A DNA stretch of 64,000 nt, taken from assembly GCA_026014745.1 (NCBI GenBank), contig JAOZHS010000003.1, forward strand, positions 470,646-534,645, read 5' to 3'. This DNA is from Candidatus Bathyarchaeota archaeon (GTDB lineage Archaea; Thermoproteota; Bathyarchaeia; Bathyarchaeales; Bathycorpusculaceae). Positions 1 to 8,575 of this stretch are shown here, piece after piece (the stretch's first letter is position 1; each line of letters opens with the position of its first letter). A model generated the notes under the pieces. It did not search any database and was not told where the DNA came from. It saw only the letters and a program-made list of their open reading frames with translations. The position numbers and the translations under genes are program-made.

Positions 1-601
1 GGTTGATTGAATAAATTAGCGAAACCGAAGACTTGTCGTAGGTTGTAGCTTGGGGAGAGTGAATCTGGATTTTTGGAGGCTCAAGAGTAAAGTAAACTAT
101 GTCAGAGACAACTATTGGATATTGATAAGGTACAAATCTGCCCGGAATATTTTCAATCCCAGGAATTGGCTCCATATAGTAAGCATAAGATAGCACTGTG
201 ATGTTTAATTGATGCATCCCTAAAGCCAACTGCTTTAACGCCTGAGAATAATCTGCAGAATTACACGATTTGCCATCTAAAGACACATCAATACTAGCAA
301 TCTGTCCAAGGTTGAAAAACCAGTCATAGTTAATAAGCCATGAATCTGGCTTGACCACGGAAAAATCAAGAGCCACATTGCCCACACCATATGAAGAATA
401 GTTTTGCGGGGTTTTTATGGTCAAAGTAGGCTTTTCTTCGAGATTGGGCGTCTTTGGCCATGGAACAGGATTAGCCATAGTAAAACCACAAACTTGTAAA
501 CAAACCAGAAGAACAAGCAATACTGCGATTACACAGATAACGGGCTTCTTCAGTCTACATACCAGTTGGCAATAGTGCGGTAATCTTTTGAGATTTTGCA
601 T
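1..601 (-). CDS. Surface protein, tandem paralogue of the next gene (partial, runs off the left edge)
   Basis: The minus frame is open from an ATG at 601-599 to the window edge (200 residues seen). The start overlaps the stop of the upstream gene as TAATG, so the two are probably translationally coupled. The N-terminus has a hydrophobic stretch (about residues 20-40), then a Pro-rich segment and beta-rich sequence. It parallels the neighbour closely: both contain LSYAYY followed by PP-K-I, and both follow the stretch with an LTIK segment. It is probably a secreted, membrane-anchored protein with Ig-like folds, but the C-terminus is missing here. Function unknown. Confidence 0.75.
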   Translation of the reverse strand, partial: MQNLKRLPHYCQLVCRLKKPVICVIAVLLVLLVCLQVCGFTMANPVPWPKTPNLEEKPTLTIKTPQNYSSYGVGNVALDFSVVKPDSWLINYDWFFNLGQIASIDVSLDGKSCNSADYSQALKQLALGMHQLNITVLSYAYYMEPIPGIENIPGRFVPYQYPIVVSDIVYFTLEPPKIQIHSPQATTYDKSSVSLIYSIN

Positions 602-1548
602 TATACTGCCTCCAAAGCAGTAACTTTTTGATGCCTTCTAAAAAGCAATAGACCAGCAAACACGCCTACCACCGCGAAGGGTATGATGACAAACGCAACA
701 TTTAGCTCAAACAAGGGAGCAGAGGGTGCATCAGATTGGAGGACTTCAACAGTAAAATCCGCCGTTTGATTGCCCCTATTACCAAGCGTATCTTCGGCAT
801 AAACAGTCACCTTATGACTGCCGTTAGGCAAATCGGTTAAAACTGTTGAAAAAACATAGGCATCAAGACCATTATTCGTTAAATAATCCAGGGTTGAATC
901 GGCTGGACCCATTATGTTGTTTTGTCCATCAAGGCTGTAGTATGTTTGGGATGTTGTCTGGTTAATTGAATACATTAGCAAAACCGAGTTTTCGTTGTAG
1001 GTGGTGGTTTTTGGGAAGAGAATCTCGATTTTTGGGGGTTCTACCATAAAATAGACTGTGAGAGAGACACTTTGTGGATGCTGGTAGAGTGGTTCTCCAT
1101 TGTAGCTTATTGGGGCAAGACTGTTTTCGCTGGGATACATGGGAGTCGTATAGTAGGCGTAGGAAAGCACGGTGACTTTTACTTCGTGCCTGCCTAGAGC
1201 GGACGCGTTTAGCATAAGAGAGTAATCTGCAGAGACATCCGTAGGATTGTAAGAGAAGCACTCGATAAGTTCTCTATCCAGAAATACGGTTATGTTTGCT
1301 ACATCGCCAATATGCAAGTTATCATAGGCAAAAATCCAAGAATACGGCTGGGTGACACGGAAATTAAGAGGCGCACCGCATATGTTGTATGTGTCAAAGT
1401 TTTTGGGGCTCTTTATGGTCAAAGTGGGGGTTTCTGAAGTCGGGTTGGCTGGAAACGGATTATAAGTTGCAACCCCTCGGCTACCTTGCAATAAAACAAG
1501 ACCCAAAATTAAGGCGATTACCAGCAAACCAACAGCTTTCTTTGCCAT
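601..1548 (-). CDS. Secreted membrane-anchored Ig-like surface protein, unknown function
   Basis: A 315-residue protein with an N-terminal signal/TM segment (about 5-25), two beta-rich halves, and a C-terminal TM helix (about 285-305) ending in a basic tail (FRRHQK). This is the typical layout of an extracellular protein tethered by its C-terminus. The segment GSHKVTVYAEDTLGN resembles the end of bacterial/archaeal Ig-like domains that follow a membrane or cell-wall protein pattern. It is a tandem copy of the partial gene downstream, and the gene at 10382-11221 shares the same layout. A TATA-like TTATTTA lies about 60 bases upstream on the minus strand. No enzyme motif seen. Confidence 0.75.
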   Translation of the reverse strand: MAKKAVGLLVIALILGLVLLQGSRGVATYNPFPANPTSETPTLTIKSPKNFDTYNICGAPLNFRVTQPYSWIFAYDNLHIGDVANITVFLDRELIECFSYNPTDVSADYSLMLNASALGRHEVKVTVLSYAYYTTPMYPSENSLAPISYNGEPLYQHPQSVSLTVYFMVEPPKIEILFPKTTTYNENSVLLMYSINQTTSQTYYSLDGQNNIMGPADSTLDYLTNNGLDAYVFSTVLTDLPNGSHKVTVYAEDTLGNRGNQTADFTVEVLQSDAPSAPLFELNVAFVIIPFAVVGVFAGLLLFRRHQKVTALEAV

Positions 1549-1676
1549 TTAGCACCGGTTGCTTATTGGTTTTGTTGCTTTATGAGGTTTACTTATCGCT
1601 TAGAGCGAACGGTTTGCCTTTAGGTACACTAAATAAGGGAGGGGTACCTCTTTGAGGCACTCAAGCAACAACGAGG

Positions 1677-1853
1677 TTATTCTTCGCTGCTAAAACCGTG
1701 CTCCAATCTACCATGGGTACTGTTGTATTGGTATTCGTGTTGACCTTTGCTGTTGCCAAACGCGTCAATATGGCTCTGCAGATCGGCTCGGGTGCTAAAG
1801 ATGCAAGCGCAATGCGGGCATTTGTAGATGTGGTTGTTGTTGGTTTGCGCCAT
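1677..1853 (-). CDS. Small C2H2-type zinc-finger protein (58 aa)
   Basis: A short minus-strand frame, ATG at 1853-1851 and TAA at 1679-1677, starts 9 bases after the ileS stop, so it is probably the last gene of the ileS transcript. The product has YKCPHC, then a 12-residue spacer (ACIFSTRADLQS) to His, with a further His ten residues later. That fits a C2H2-like finger (C-x2-C-x12-H) with an unusually long last spacing. The tail is polar with several His (HEYQY, STHGRLEHG). Two other frames are also open here, but only this one gives a recognisable motif. Likely role: nucleic-acid or protein binding (inference). Confidence 0.6.
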   Translation of the reverse strand: MAQTNNNHIYKCPHCACIFSTRADLQSHIDAFGNSKGQHEYQYNSTHGRLEHGFSSEE

Positions 1854-1862
1854 CGGGGTGCC

Positions 1863-4800
1863 TCAGTGGATGTTGAGGAAGATTTTTTTGCCATCTAACT
1901 CGGATTCGTGCCAGTCAGCTTCGTCAACTTCCCCGCGTTTGCTGTGCAGGTAGACTTTTCCTGTGCGAATCAGCCCCGCCATTTCTTCAAGGTACGGCTC
2001 CAAAAGAGTCATGCTTTCAGCGTCGAGTTCAGCGATATGCGCGGAGTCCAAGACGTCGGTGGGAGTGAAGCCCATCTCTTTACGCAACGCCTGCACGCGA
2101 CGCGCTAAATCACGCATGATGCCTTCGCCGAGCAGTTTATCGTCGCGTTGACCGCTGATGAAGACTGTTAAGTCATTTTCTTGGCTGCTAACCCAATTTT
2201 CCCCGCCTACAAACTCAGGCACCGCATTGACGTATTCGGCGGATTTCACGTTAGTCAAATCCAGCAGTAACGGCTCAAGCGCCTTAAGCGCCGAGAGGGA
2301 TTTTTCGGGTGCAACCACAATGAGTTTGCTAAGCGGCCAACGTCGCTTAAGCTTACCAGTCTGGCGGGCAGCGTTGGCGATGGAGACGGCTTTTAGTAGC
2401 AAATCGAAATCTGCTTCTAGTGCGGCGTTGCGGAGTTTCTCGTCGGGAACAGGCCAAGGCGCCATGTTAACGGTTTCAGGAAGCGTAGGCTCAAATGGTC
2501 GATAGACCTTTTGGTAGAGCGCCTCACTCAGAAACGGCGTGATGGGGTTGAAGAGCAGCGTGACGGTTTTAAGCGCGCTATGAAGCAGGGCGTAGATGGT
2601 TTGGCGCCGCTCAAAAGTGTCTGGGTCATCGGTCCAGAGTTCCTTGCGAATCATTGGCACATAGAGTCGACTGAACGTTTCGATGACAAAATCATCCAGT
2701 ACCGCCACGGCAGCGTTAAATTCGCAGCGCTCCAGCTTGCCTGTGTAGTCTTCGATGCGAGCCTGCATCTTTGAGAGCAACCATAGGTCAGCGGATTGCA
2801 GTTTCTTGGAATCAAATGCCCATTGCACTGAATACCTTTCGGGGGTGAAGCCGTCGAAGGTGGCGTTTTGTAAAAAGAAGCGGCTCAGGTGATAGAGGGT
2901 GGAGAGTACTTGGTAGCTGCGGCGGGTTAGTTCTTGGAGGTCGAAGCTCATGAAGTCGGTGGGGCTGCATTTGCGGGTCATGTAGAAGCGGCAGAGGTCC
3001 GCGCTGTTTTTCTCCAAAAGCTGGCTGGTCTGGACGACGTTGCCGAGGCTTTTGCTCATTTTGCGTCCCTTCGCATCCTGTGTTAATCCCTGAAACAGAA
3101 ATGCGCCATAAGGCGCTTCGGCTTTGCCCGTGAATATGACGTGTTCAAGCAGTAACGAGTTGGCCCAGCCGCGGGTTTGGTCAATACCTTCCGTTAACCA
3201 TGAGGTAGGTACAAACCGCGCGTATTCCTCATCTGTAAAGCGCGCGTAGGGTGAGGCGCCGCTGTTATGCCATGTGTCGAGCACGAAGTCCTCTCTGCGC
3301 ATGACGCCGCCGCATTTGCCGCATTTGAGTGTGACTCGGTCGACCCAGGGCTTATGCAGCTCGAAGTCGGCGGGGATGGGTTCCTGCGCGGATTCTACGA
3401 GTTCTTGTTTGCTGGTGACGAGGCGTTTTTCGCCGCATTCTGGGCAGGTCCACATGGGCAGCGGCGTGCCCCAGATACGTTCACGGCTGATACACCAGGG
3501 TTTGCCTTCTTTTAAAAAGCCTAAGAAGCGGTTTTTGGGTTCCTCATAGAAATATGCCACCTTCTCGGCTGCTTCGAGTACTTTTTGGTTGATTTTGTCT
3601 GTGCGTAAAAAGTATTCTTTGCGGGCGAGCCAGACGAGACGGTGGTGGCTGCGCCAGCAGGTGGGGTATTCGTGTTTGATTTTTTTGATTTTCACGAAGG
3701 CGTTGCGGCTTCGGAGTTCCTCGACGAGGGGCATGTCGGCGTCTCTTGCGAATACGCCTGCGAAGGCTCCTGCGTCTTTGGTGAATTTGACTTCATCATC
3801 AAACGGCGCGTAGATTGGGACGCCTCTGCGCTGCGCTGCCCAGAAGTCGTCTTCGCCGTTGCCAGGTGAGAGGTGGACGACGCCTGTTGCGGTGTCTACT
3901 TCAACGAAGTCCTCGGCTATGACGTGATGCACCAGAGGGTGTTTGGTTTCGTTTTCCGCCTGCTTAGGGATAATATCCTTGAGCGGATAATCGTATGCGG
4001 CGCCTTCAAGCGTTTTGCCTTGGACGCTGCCGACGATTTGGTAGGTTTCGATGCCGAGTTCCGCCATAACTGCCTCAACCCGTTGTTGCACCATAATCCA
4101 GACTTCTTCGCCGACCTGCACCTTGACGTATTGGGCGTTGGGTTGCACGGCGAGCATAGTGTCGGTGATTACTGTGAAAGGCATGGTGGTCCAGACCAAG
4201 AAGTACTCGTTTTGTGTGCCTGTGACTTTGAATTTGAAGTAAAGGCTGGGGTCTTCGACTTCTTTGTAGCTGCCCTCGTATCCGACTTCGGCGCTGGAGA
4301 GGCTGGTTTGGCAGCCGGGGCAATACGCGACGACGTAGTGTCCTTCTTCGAGGAGGTTTTGGTCCCAGGCGCGTTTGAGGATGCCCCATTCCCGCTCGAT
4401 GTAGCTGTCCTTATAAGTCCAGTAGGCTTTGTCTTGGTTTATGGCGATGCCGAGTCGGCTGTCGGCGTCAAGCCACATCTGGTGGTAGCGCATAATTGCT
4501 TTTTTGCATTCTTCTATGAAGCGTTCCATGCCGTATTTTTCGATGGATTCACGTTTGTTGCGGGCGCCAAGGATTTTTTCAACTTCTAACTCTACGGGTA
4601 AGCCTTGGCAGTCCCATCCTGCCCAAAACGGCATATAGTAACCTTCCATGGTCTTCCAACGGTACCGAATGTCTTTTAGGATACGTCCACGGGCGTGTCC
4701 AATGTGGGGGATGCCGTTGAGTGTTGGGGGTCCTTCCACGTAGCCTAGGGTGCCTTTAATGTTTGGGCTTTGGGATAGGGCTTCGAGTTTTTCTCGGATT

Positions 4801-4910
4801 TTGTTTTGGATCCAGAATTCGCGGATTTCTTTTTCGAGTTCAAGCGGAGCGTAATTTGGAGGTAAACTCAGTTGATCAGCTTCGACGGGGGCAGTCATAT
4901 GCGTCTCCAA
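1863..4910 (-). CDS. ileS: Isoleucyl-tRNA synthetase
   Basis: A 1015-residue class I aminoacyl-tRNA synthetase that charges tRNA-Ile in the cytoplasm. The HIGH signature is at residues 69-72 and KMSKS is near residue 615 (GRKMSKSLGN). The large CP1 editing insertion lies between them. There are two zinc-type Cys pairs (CPECGEK and KCGKCGG) around 480-530 and the usual anticodon-binding helical region. Length and the C-terminal Zn-free tail fit the archaeal/eukaryal branch. Start may be M1 or M5 (METHM). A TATA-like TTAATATAG lies just upstream on the minus strand. The small zinc-finger gene follows after 9 bases. Confidence 0.96.
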   Translation of the reverse strand: METHMTAPVEADQLSLPPNYAPLELEKEIREFWIQNKIREKLEALSQSPNIKGTLGYVEGPPTLNGIPHIGHARGRILKDIRYRWKTMEGYYMPFWAGWDCQGLPVELEVEKILGARNKRESIEKYGMERFIEECKKAIMRYHQMWLDADSRLGIAINQDKAYWTYKDSYIEREWGILKRAWDQNLLEEGHYVVAYCPGCQTSLSSAEVGYEGSYKEVEDPSLYFKFKVTGTQNEYFLVWTTMPFTVITDTMLAVQPNAQYVKVQVGEEVWIMVQQRVEAVMAELGIETYQIVGSVQGKTLEGAAYDYPLKDIIPKQAENETKHPLVHHVIAEDFVEVDTATGVVHLSPGNGEDDFWAAQRRGVPIYAPFDDEVKFTKDAGAFAGVFARDADMPLVEELRSRNAFVKIKKIKHEYPTCWRSHHRLVWLARKEYFLRTDKINQKVLEAAEKVAYFYEEPKNRFLGFLKEGKPWCISRERIWGTPLPMWTCPECGEKRLVTSKQELVESAQEPIPADFELHKPWVDRVTLKCGKCGGVMRREDFVLDTWHNSGASPYARFTDEEYARFVPTSWLTEGIDQTRGWANSLLLEHVIFTGKAEAPYGAFLFQGLTQDAKGRKMSKSLGNVVQTSQLLEKNSADLCRFYMTRKCSPTDFMSFDLQELTRRSYQVLSTLYHLSRFFLQNATFDGFTPERYSVQWAFDSKKLQSADLWLLSKMQARIEDYTGKLERCEFNAAVAVLDDFVIETFSRLYVPMIRKELWTDDPDTFERRQTIYALLHSALKTVTLLFNPITPFLSEALYQKVYRPFEPTLPETVNMAPWPVPDEKLRNAALEADFDLLLKAVSIANAARQTGKLKRRWPLSKLIVVAPEKSLSALKALEPLLLDLTNVKSAEYVNAVPEFVGGENWVSSQENDLTVFISGQRDDKLLGEGIMRDLARRVQALRKEMGFTPTDVLDSAHIAELDAESMTLLEPYLEEMAGLIRTGKVYLHSKRGEVDEADWHESELDGKKIFLNIH

Positions 4911-5134
4911 ACCGCAAAATACGCAAAAAGACTATATTAAGGTATAAACCGCCTTGGCAGAGAAAAAATCATCCAACCCCATGCTCATCAGGTTTGGCGG
5001 ATGCATTAGATAGAGCATCTATACCCTCTTCCCTTGTTTTAAGTGCGGGGATTTTAACAGGATTCCAACAGGCTAATGCGCTTGTTCTTTGCCAATAGTG
5101 ACCTACCCCTCTTAGGATTCTGCATAGAGTTTCT

Positions 5135-5149
5135 AATAGGCACCAAATA
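5135..5149. repeat. Short dispersed repeat, copy 1
   Basis: AATAGGCACCAAATA. It matches the copies at 5206-5222 and 11310-11326 with one or two changes. The three copies cluster beyond the 3' ends of minus-strand surface-protein genes. Confidence 0.45.
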
Positions 5150-5205
5150 TGCCGCTGCGCCCCTCCCCCTCTATCGTTTCAGCATACCTTGGATATTAGC
5201 ATCCA

Positions 5206-5222
5206 AATAGACGCCAAATAGG
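5206..5222. repeat. Short dispersed repeat, copy 2
   Basis: AATAGACGCCAAATAGG, ending 8 bases before the stop codon (5230) of the beta-helix protein gene on the minus strand. The same sequence context occurs after the 11335 gene. It could be a processing or termination element (inference). Confidence 0.5.
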
Positions 5223-5229
5223 GTGGATG

Positions 5230-6546
5230 TTACTCTGCTGTTTTATCCACGCGCCGATAAACTCGGAAAACGGAAAACGCAACCGTAACCACAGCCAAAA
5301 CAACCACCACAACCACAATCACCCCGATGAAGTCAAATGAGGGGGTTGCTTGATTGGAGGATTGGTCACCGAGGGGTGTAGACGAGTTGGGTTGGCTGGT
5401 CTGGTTTTGAGGCAACTGTGTCGCTTGGGGCATCTCAGTTGCTACAGGTGGCGATGTTGGGAGGGGCGCTATGTTGTTAAGGTCAAGATTATCGGAGGAG
5501 GGAGCGTCGTTTTCTGGAGCTGTAAGGATGGGGTCATAGTTGACAGTTCCTAGGTTGTAGTCATCTTGGCTGTCATAAATGGTTTGGTTGATAAGTTGGG
5601 TGTCTGTGGTTCCCCACCAGTTGTTTGCTGCGTCTATGTTGTAGGGACCTTTAAGGTAGAGGCTATGGACAGTGTTGTTTAGGTCACGGTTGTTCACAAT
5701 ATTGTTATGACTGATAACAGTTGAAGATAGGGGGTCGCGGATGCCCACTTGATTATTTATGATAGTGTTATATTCGATGTCGCCGCCGCCCTGAATGCCC
5801 CAAAATTTGTTGTTAGCGATGTAGTTGTGCTTAATTGTTACTGAACTGCTAAAACTGTCAGGGTCAGATGATATTCCTGCAAGCACACAGTTTTCAATTA
5901 CGTTCCCCTCAAGGGTTGCCTGTCCAGTAGCAGTGACTCCTATCCAGCAGTCAGTAATTTTATTATTGGCAAAATAGCCGTCACCGGCTGCGTTAATTCC
6001 ATTCTGGTTTCGACCGCAAGTAATCGTATTCTTCGTAACTATTGGTGCACCAGCTGTAACAAAAATGGAGCCACTGCTAAAGCTACCAGTATATTGAAAT
6101 ACGCAGGAAGTAATTTTAGGTGAACCACCCGTCACTGACACGCTAACATTCACAAAATGTGCATTCTCAATTAGGCAGCCAGAACCCGCCTGCTCAACCC
6201 AGGCACTACTAGAAGAAGTAAATTCTAGTTGCGCGCCATTAAGAAGGTAAGTCGGCGGAGACTCGAAAAAGATACTTTTGTCGCTGGTGCCTTTTGCAAT
6301 CAGGGTTCCGTTAACTTGGATATAGAATCCAGCGAGTTTAACGGTCACTCCGGGTTCAATGGTGAGTGTTACGCCATTTTTTACTCCAACTGGCCCCGTT
6401 AATGCGATCGGACTCTCTGCAGCAGTCCACGTAGCATCTGAGGTGAGCAAACCGCTTTTGTGAGTCTCACCCTGAACTGGAACAACAAAAAACAAGCCAC
6501 TGAACACCATCAGCAGAATCAACGCTGCACAAGCGAGCTTTTGCAT
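5230..6546 (-). CDS. Secreted right-handed beta-helix (NosD-like) surface protein
   Basis: About 438 residues from the ATG at 6546; a TTG four codons earlier is possible. The signal peptide is at residues 1-27 (ends VPVQGE). A right-handed parallel beta-helix follows (about 60-330), recognisable by repeated turns such as ENVIENC, IKHNYIANNK, IEYNTIINN and ISHNNIVNN. After that comes a Ser/Pro/Gln-rich stalk and a C-terminal TM helix (about 410-430) with a basic end. NosD/PbH1 proteins are usually carbohydrate-related or surface-structural; no catalytic residue can be assigned. Predicted location is the outer cell surface. Confidence 0.8.
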   Translation of the reverse strand: MQKLACAALILLMVFSGLFFVVPVQGETHKSGLLTSDATWTAAESPIALTGPVGVKNGVTLTIEPGVTVKLAGFYIQVNGTLIAKGTSDKSIFFESPPTYLLNGAQLEFTSSSSAWVEQAGSGCLIENAHFVNVSVSVTGGSPKITSCVFQYTGSFSSGSIFVTAGAPIVTKNTITCGRNQNGINAAGDGYFANNKITDCWIGVTATGQATLEGNVIENCVLAGISSDPDSFSSSVTIKHNYIANNKFWGIQGGGDIEYNTIINNQVGIRDPLSSTVISHNNIVNNRDLNNTVHSLYLKGPYNIDAANNWWGTTDTQLINQTIYDSQDDYNLGTVNYDPILTAPENDAPSSDNLDLNNIAPLPTSPPVATEMPQATQLPQNQTSQPNSSTPLGDQSSNQATPSFDFIGVIVVVVVVLAVVTVAFSVFRVYRRVDKTAE

Positions 6547-6612
6547 AATTGTACCCAAACAACAGCGTGGCTCTGCGGTTATAAAATTTACGAATACAGT
6601 TCTGAATGATTT

Positions 6613-7194
6613 TTATGCTTTTTTTGTGCCCATGCCGTACCAGAAGAAGACTTTTGCCACAACAGCCGTCAGAACAGCAGCCAGTATGCGAGTTAGAACA
6701 GTCAAAGCAAACCCCGTCACGCCTGTAACTAAATTTGCAGAAGAGGCATTCAACATGAAAAACAGGGCTAAACCGCCGATTGTGCAAGAGACAACACTCG
6801 ATATTAGCAGTCGTTTGAAGTTATCTGAGCGCTTATTGAGAGCGCCAGCCATGTATCCAATCAGCATTGGGCTTAGAACATAAGCCAAAAGCAATGCGCC
6901 AGAGCCACTTATGCCATGATAACTACCAGACCAGTACAACGCATAGAGGGAACCCATCAAAAAGCCTGAGGCGCCTCCTGCCCACTGGTTCCATAGCAAT
7001 CCAAGCGCGAGCGGGACGCCAGTTATAACGACAAGCTCAAAAAGCTCCATAGTTATGCCGATAACAATGCCGGGTTCTCCGCCGATGATAGACTGCAACT
7101 GGGAAATCAGAAAGATAACGAAAACAGCGATTACGGGAAGAACAACGCCGAATAATAGGTCATTTTTTGTCCATTTCTTCCAATCAAGAGTCAT
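6613..7194 (-). CDS. Integral membrane protein, about six TM helices, unknown
   Basis: A 193-residue protein that is mostly hydrophobic, with about six predicted membrane helices (near residues 14-34, 42-62, 66-88, 95-115, 128-148, 152-180) and a short charged C-terminus (GMGTKKA). Many Gly and small residues. I do not recognise the family; the size and topology would fit a small transporter or S component (inference). It lies just upstream of the beta-helix gene in the same direction, but a gap of about 66 bases makes co-transcription uncertain. Confidence 0.65.
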   Translation of the reverse strand: MTLDWKKWTKNDLLFGVVLPVIAVFVIFLISQLQSIIGGEPGIVIGITMELFELVVITGVPLALGLLWNQWAGGASGFLMGSLYALYWSGSYHGISGSGALLLAYVLSPMLIGYMAGALNKRSDNFKRLLISSVVSCTIGGLALFFMLNASSANLVTGVTGFALTVLTRILAAVLTAVVAKVFFWYGMGTKKA

Positions 7195-7257
7195 ACAGTC
7201 GCCTGCTTATAGCTTGTCAGCGCTAATGAGTATTTAAAGTGATTGCAAAAAGGAGAG

Positions 7258-8085
7258 TTAGGCTTTTTTGACGGCAGAAACTTTGATGCTTACAACTGAG
7301 TTTGCAGTCGCCTTTAACTCTTCGGAAGATAGGTTTAGATTGTCTAGGGTGCCTTTGAATGCGTCTTCGCTAATTATGAATTCAAGAGGATAGTTTTTCT
7401 CGTCGATTATAGTTACGTCTCCAAAGCCCGCTTGACGGATTAGGTCGAGGTATTTGTCTTTTAGTTCAGCGCCAGCTATGCAACCGGCATATGCTTCGAC
7501 ATCTTTCTGCACTGCCTCAGGCAAAGCATTCAACAAAACAATATCTGAAACCATTATTCGACCGTTAGGTGCAAGAACCCGGTAGGCCTCCTCGAAGACG
7601 CGTTTTTTGTTGGGAGCAAGATTGATTACGCAATTTGAGATAATCACATCCACCGAGTTGTCGGCAACGGGGAGGTTCTCGATTTCGCCGAGGCGGAATT
7701 CGACGTTTGTGTATTTGCCTTTGGCTGCGTTTGCTCTTGCTTTGTCAAGCATTTCGGGGGTCATGTCTACGCCGATTATTTTGCCTTGTTTGCCCACTTT
7801 CTTTGCGGCTAAGAAGCAGTCAAAGCCTGCGCCTGAACCTAAATCTAGGACGCGTTCGCCTTCTTTTAGGGATGCCAGCGCGGTTGGGTTTCCGCAGCCG
7901 AGTCCAAGGTTGGCGCCTTCGGGGACAGAGTTCATTTCGTCTTCGCTATACCCTACGAGGTTGCTTACTTGTTTGTTTAAGGGCGGCGCTGAGCAGCAGC
8001 TGCTTGAGGCGCAGCAGGAGCCACTGGTTTTAGCGACTTTTGCATAACGGTTTCTGACTTCTTTTTTGATATTTTCTTCCTTCAT
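7258..8085 (-). CDS. arsM: Arsenite methyltransferase (ArsM-like)
   Basis: A 275-residue SAM-dependent methyltransferase. The N-terminus is Cys-rich (SGSCCASSSCC), as in many ArsM proteins that bind arsenite. The Rossmann motif is LDLGSGAGFDC (about 83-93), followed by the family block PEGANLGLGCGNP before it and ISNCVINLAPNK with the conserved Cys (about 150). AYAGCIAGA later carries the third conserved Cys. The reaction is arsenite methylation using SAM. Its ATG overlaps the stop of the AbrB-like gene by ATGA, so the two genes form an operon. Confidence 0.88.
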   Translation of the reverse strand: MKEENIKKEVRNRYAKVAKTSGSCCASSSCCSAPPLNKQVSNLVGYSEDEMNSVPEGANLGLGCGNPTALASLKEGERVLDLGSGAGFDCFLAAKKVGKQGKIIGVDMTPEMLDKARANAAKGKYTNVEFRLGEIENLPVADNSVDVIISNCVINLAPNKKRVFEEAYRVLAPNGRIMVSDIVLLNALPEAVQKDVEAYAGCIAGAELKDKYLDLIRQAGFGDVTIIDEKNYPLEFIISEDAFKGTLDNLNLSSEELKATANSVVSIKVSAVKKA

Positions 8086-8339
8086 ACGTGATTCTCCGGG
8101 TTAGTTACTGATTTTATGAGTGGACCCAACACTTGGGTTACGGCGCCTACAAGGCGGTCGGCTCTTACGAGCATGATGCAGCAGACTTCGCCGTCTTTTT
8201 CGCAGGCGACTACTGCGATTTTTTCGTTAGGTTTTATGTTGGCTTTTTCGCGTAAGTCTTTGGGCAGAACGATTTGGCCTTTGGCATCCATCGTAACTAT
8301 GGCGTCGATTCTACAGGTGTCGTCTCCACAGCAGGACAT
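8082..8339 (-). CDS. AbrB/SpoVT-like DNA-binding protein with Cys-rich N-terminus
   Basis: 85 residues from the ATG at 8339; longer upstream starts exist but add unlikely sequence. The core TMDAKGQIVLPKDLREK is the swapped-hairpin AbrB/MazE fold. MSCCGDDTC at the start and EVCC in the middle suggest thiol metal/metalloid binding. This form of AbrB protein is known beside arsM and, in some genomes, beside mercury-methylation genes. It is probably the metalloid-responsive regulator of this two-gene operon (inference). A TATA-like TTTATTTATTC lies about 40 bases upstream. Confidence 0.7.
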   Translation of the reverse strand: MSCCGDDTCRIDAIVTMDAKGQIVLPKDLREKANIKPNEKIAVVACEKDGEVCCIMLVRADRLVGAVTQVLGPLIKSVTNPENHV

Positions 8340-8480
8340 AACAATCACTGCTTTTCCCAATAAAGCAGCCGAATAAATAAACATTTCCGATTTTTCTGAA
8401 AAATACGATAAATCAAACAAATAAGGGCGCCCACACGTAAAACAACACACCAACATCAAAAAACACGGACGGATTTTGTA

Positions 8481-8553
8481 GTCAAGAAAGTGTGACTAAA
8501 CCAGAAACAAACACACCTGTTTTGTCAAGAAAGTTTGACAAAAATACTTTTAA
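8481..8553 (+). promoter_or_regulatory. Promoter with two GTCAA-N6-TTGAC-type operators
   Basis: GTCAAGAAAGTGTGAC at 8481-8496 and GTCAAGAAAGTTTGAC at 8524-8539; the second is a perfect inverted repeat with GTCAA/TTGAC arms. They are 43 bases apart (about four helical turns). A TATA-like AAATACTTTTAAT follows at 8541-8553, about 26 bases before the ATG at 8576, so the mRNA is probably leaderless. The same sequence occurs at 11264-11279 in front of the converging gene, suggesting one regulator for both. Confidence 0.65.
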
Positions 8554-8575
8554 TCCAAAACAAACCTGCTTCATA

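Larger units (their letters stand above)
4911..5229. other. Intergenic region, no gene seen
   Basis: About 320 bases between ileS and the 3' end of the beta-helix gene. The part next to ileS carries its TATA-like box. The far part carries two copies of a short repeat (5135-5149 and 5206-5222). No RNA gene or convincing ORF was found; the plus-strand ORF crossing ileS here is antisense to it. Confidence 0.6.

Noticed and set aside
1698..1898. 66-codon plus-strand frame over the small zinc-finger gene
   Set aside because: No SD, and it is the complement of a frame with a clear Cys/His motif.
3873..4589. 238-codon plus-strand frame antisense to ileS
   Set aside because: It lies fully inside ileS and its composition (Phe/Val/Asp-rich) is that of a complementary-strand shadow.
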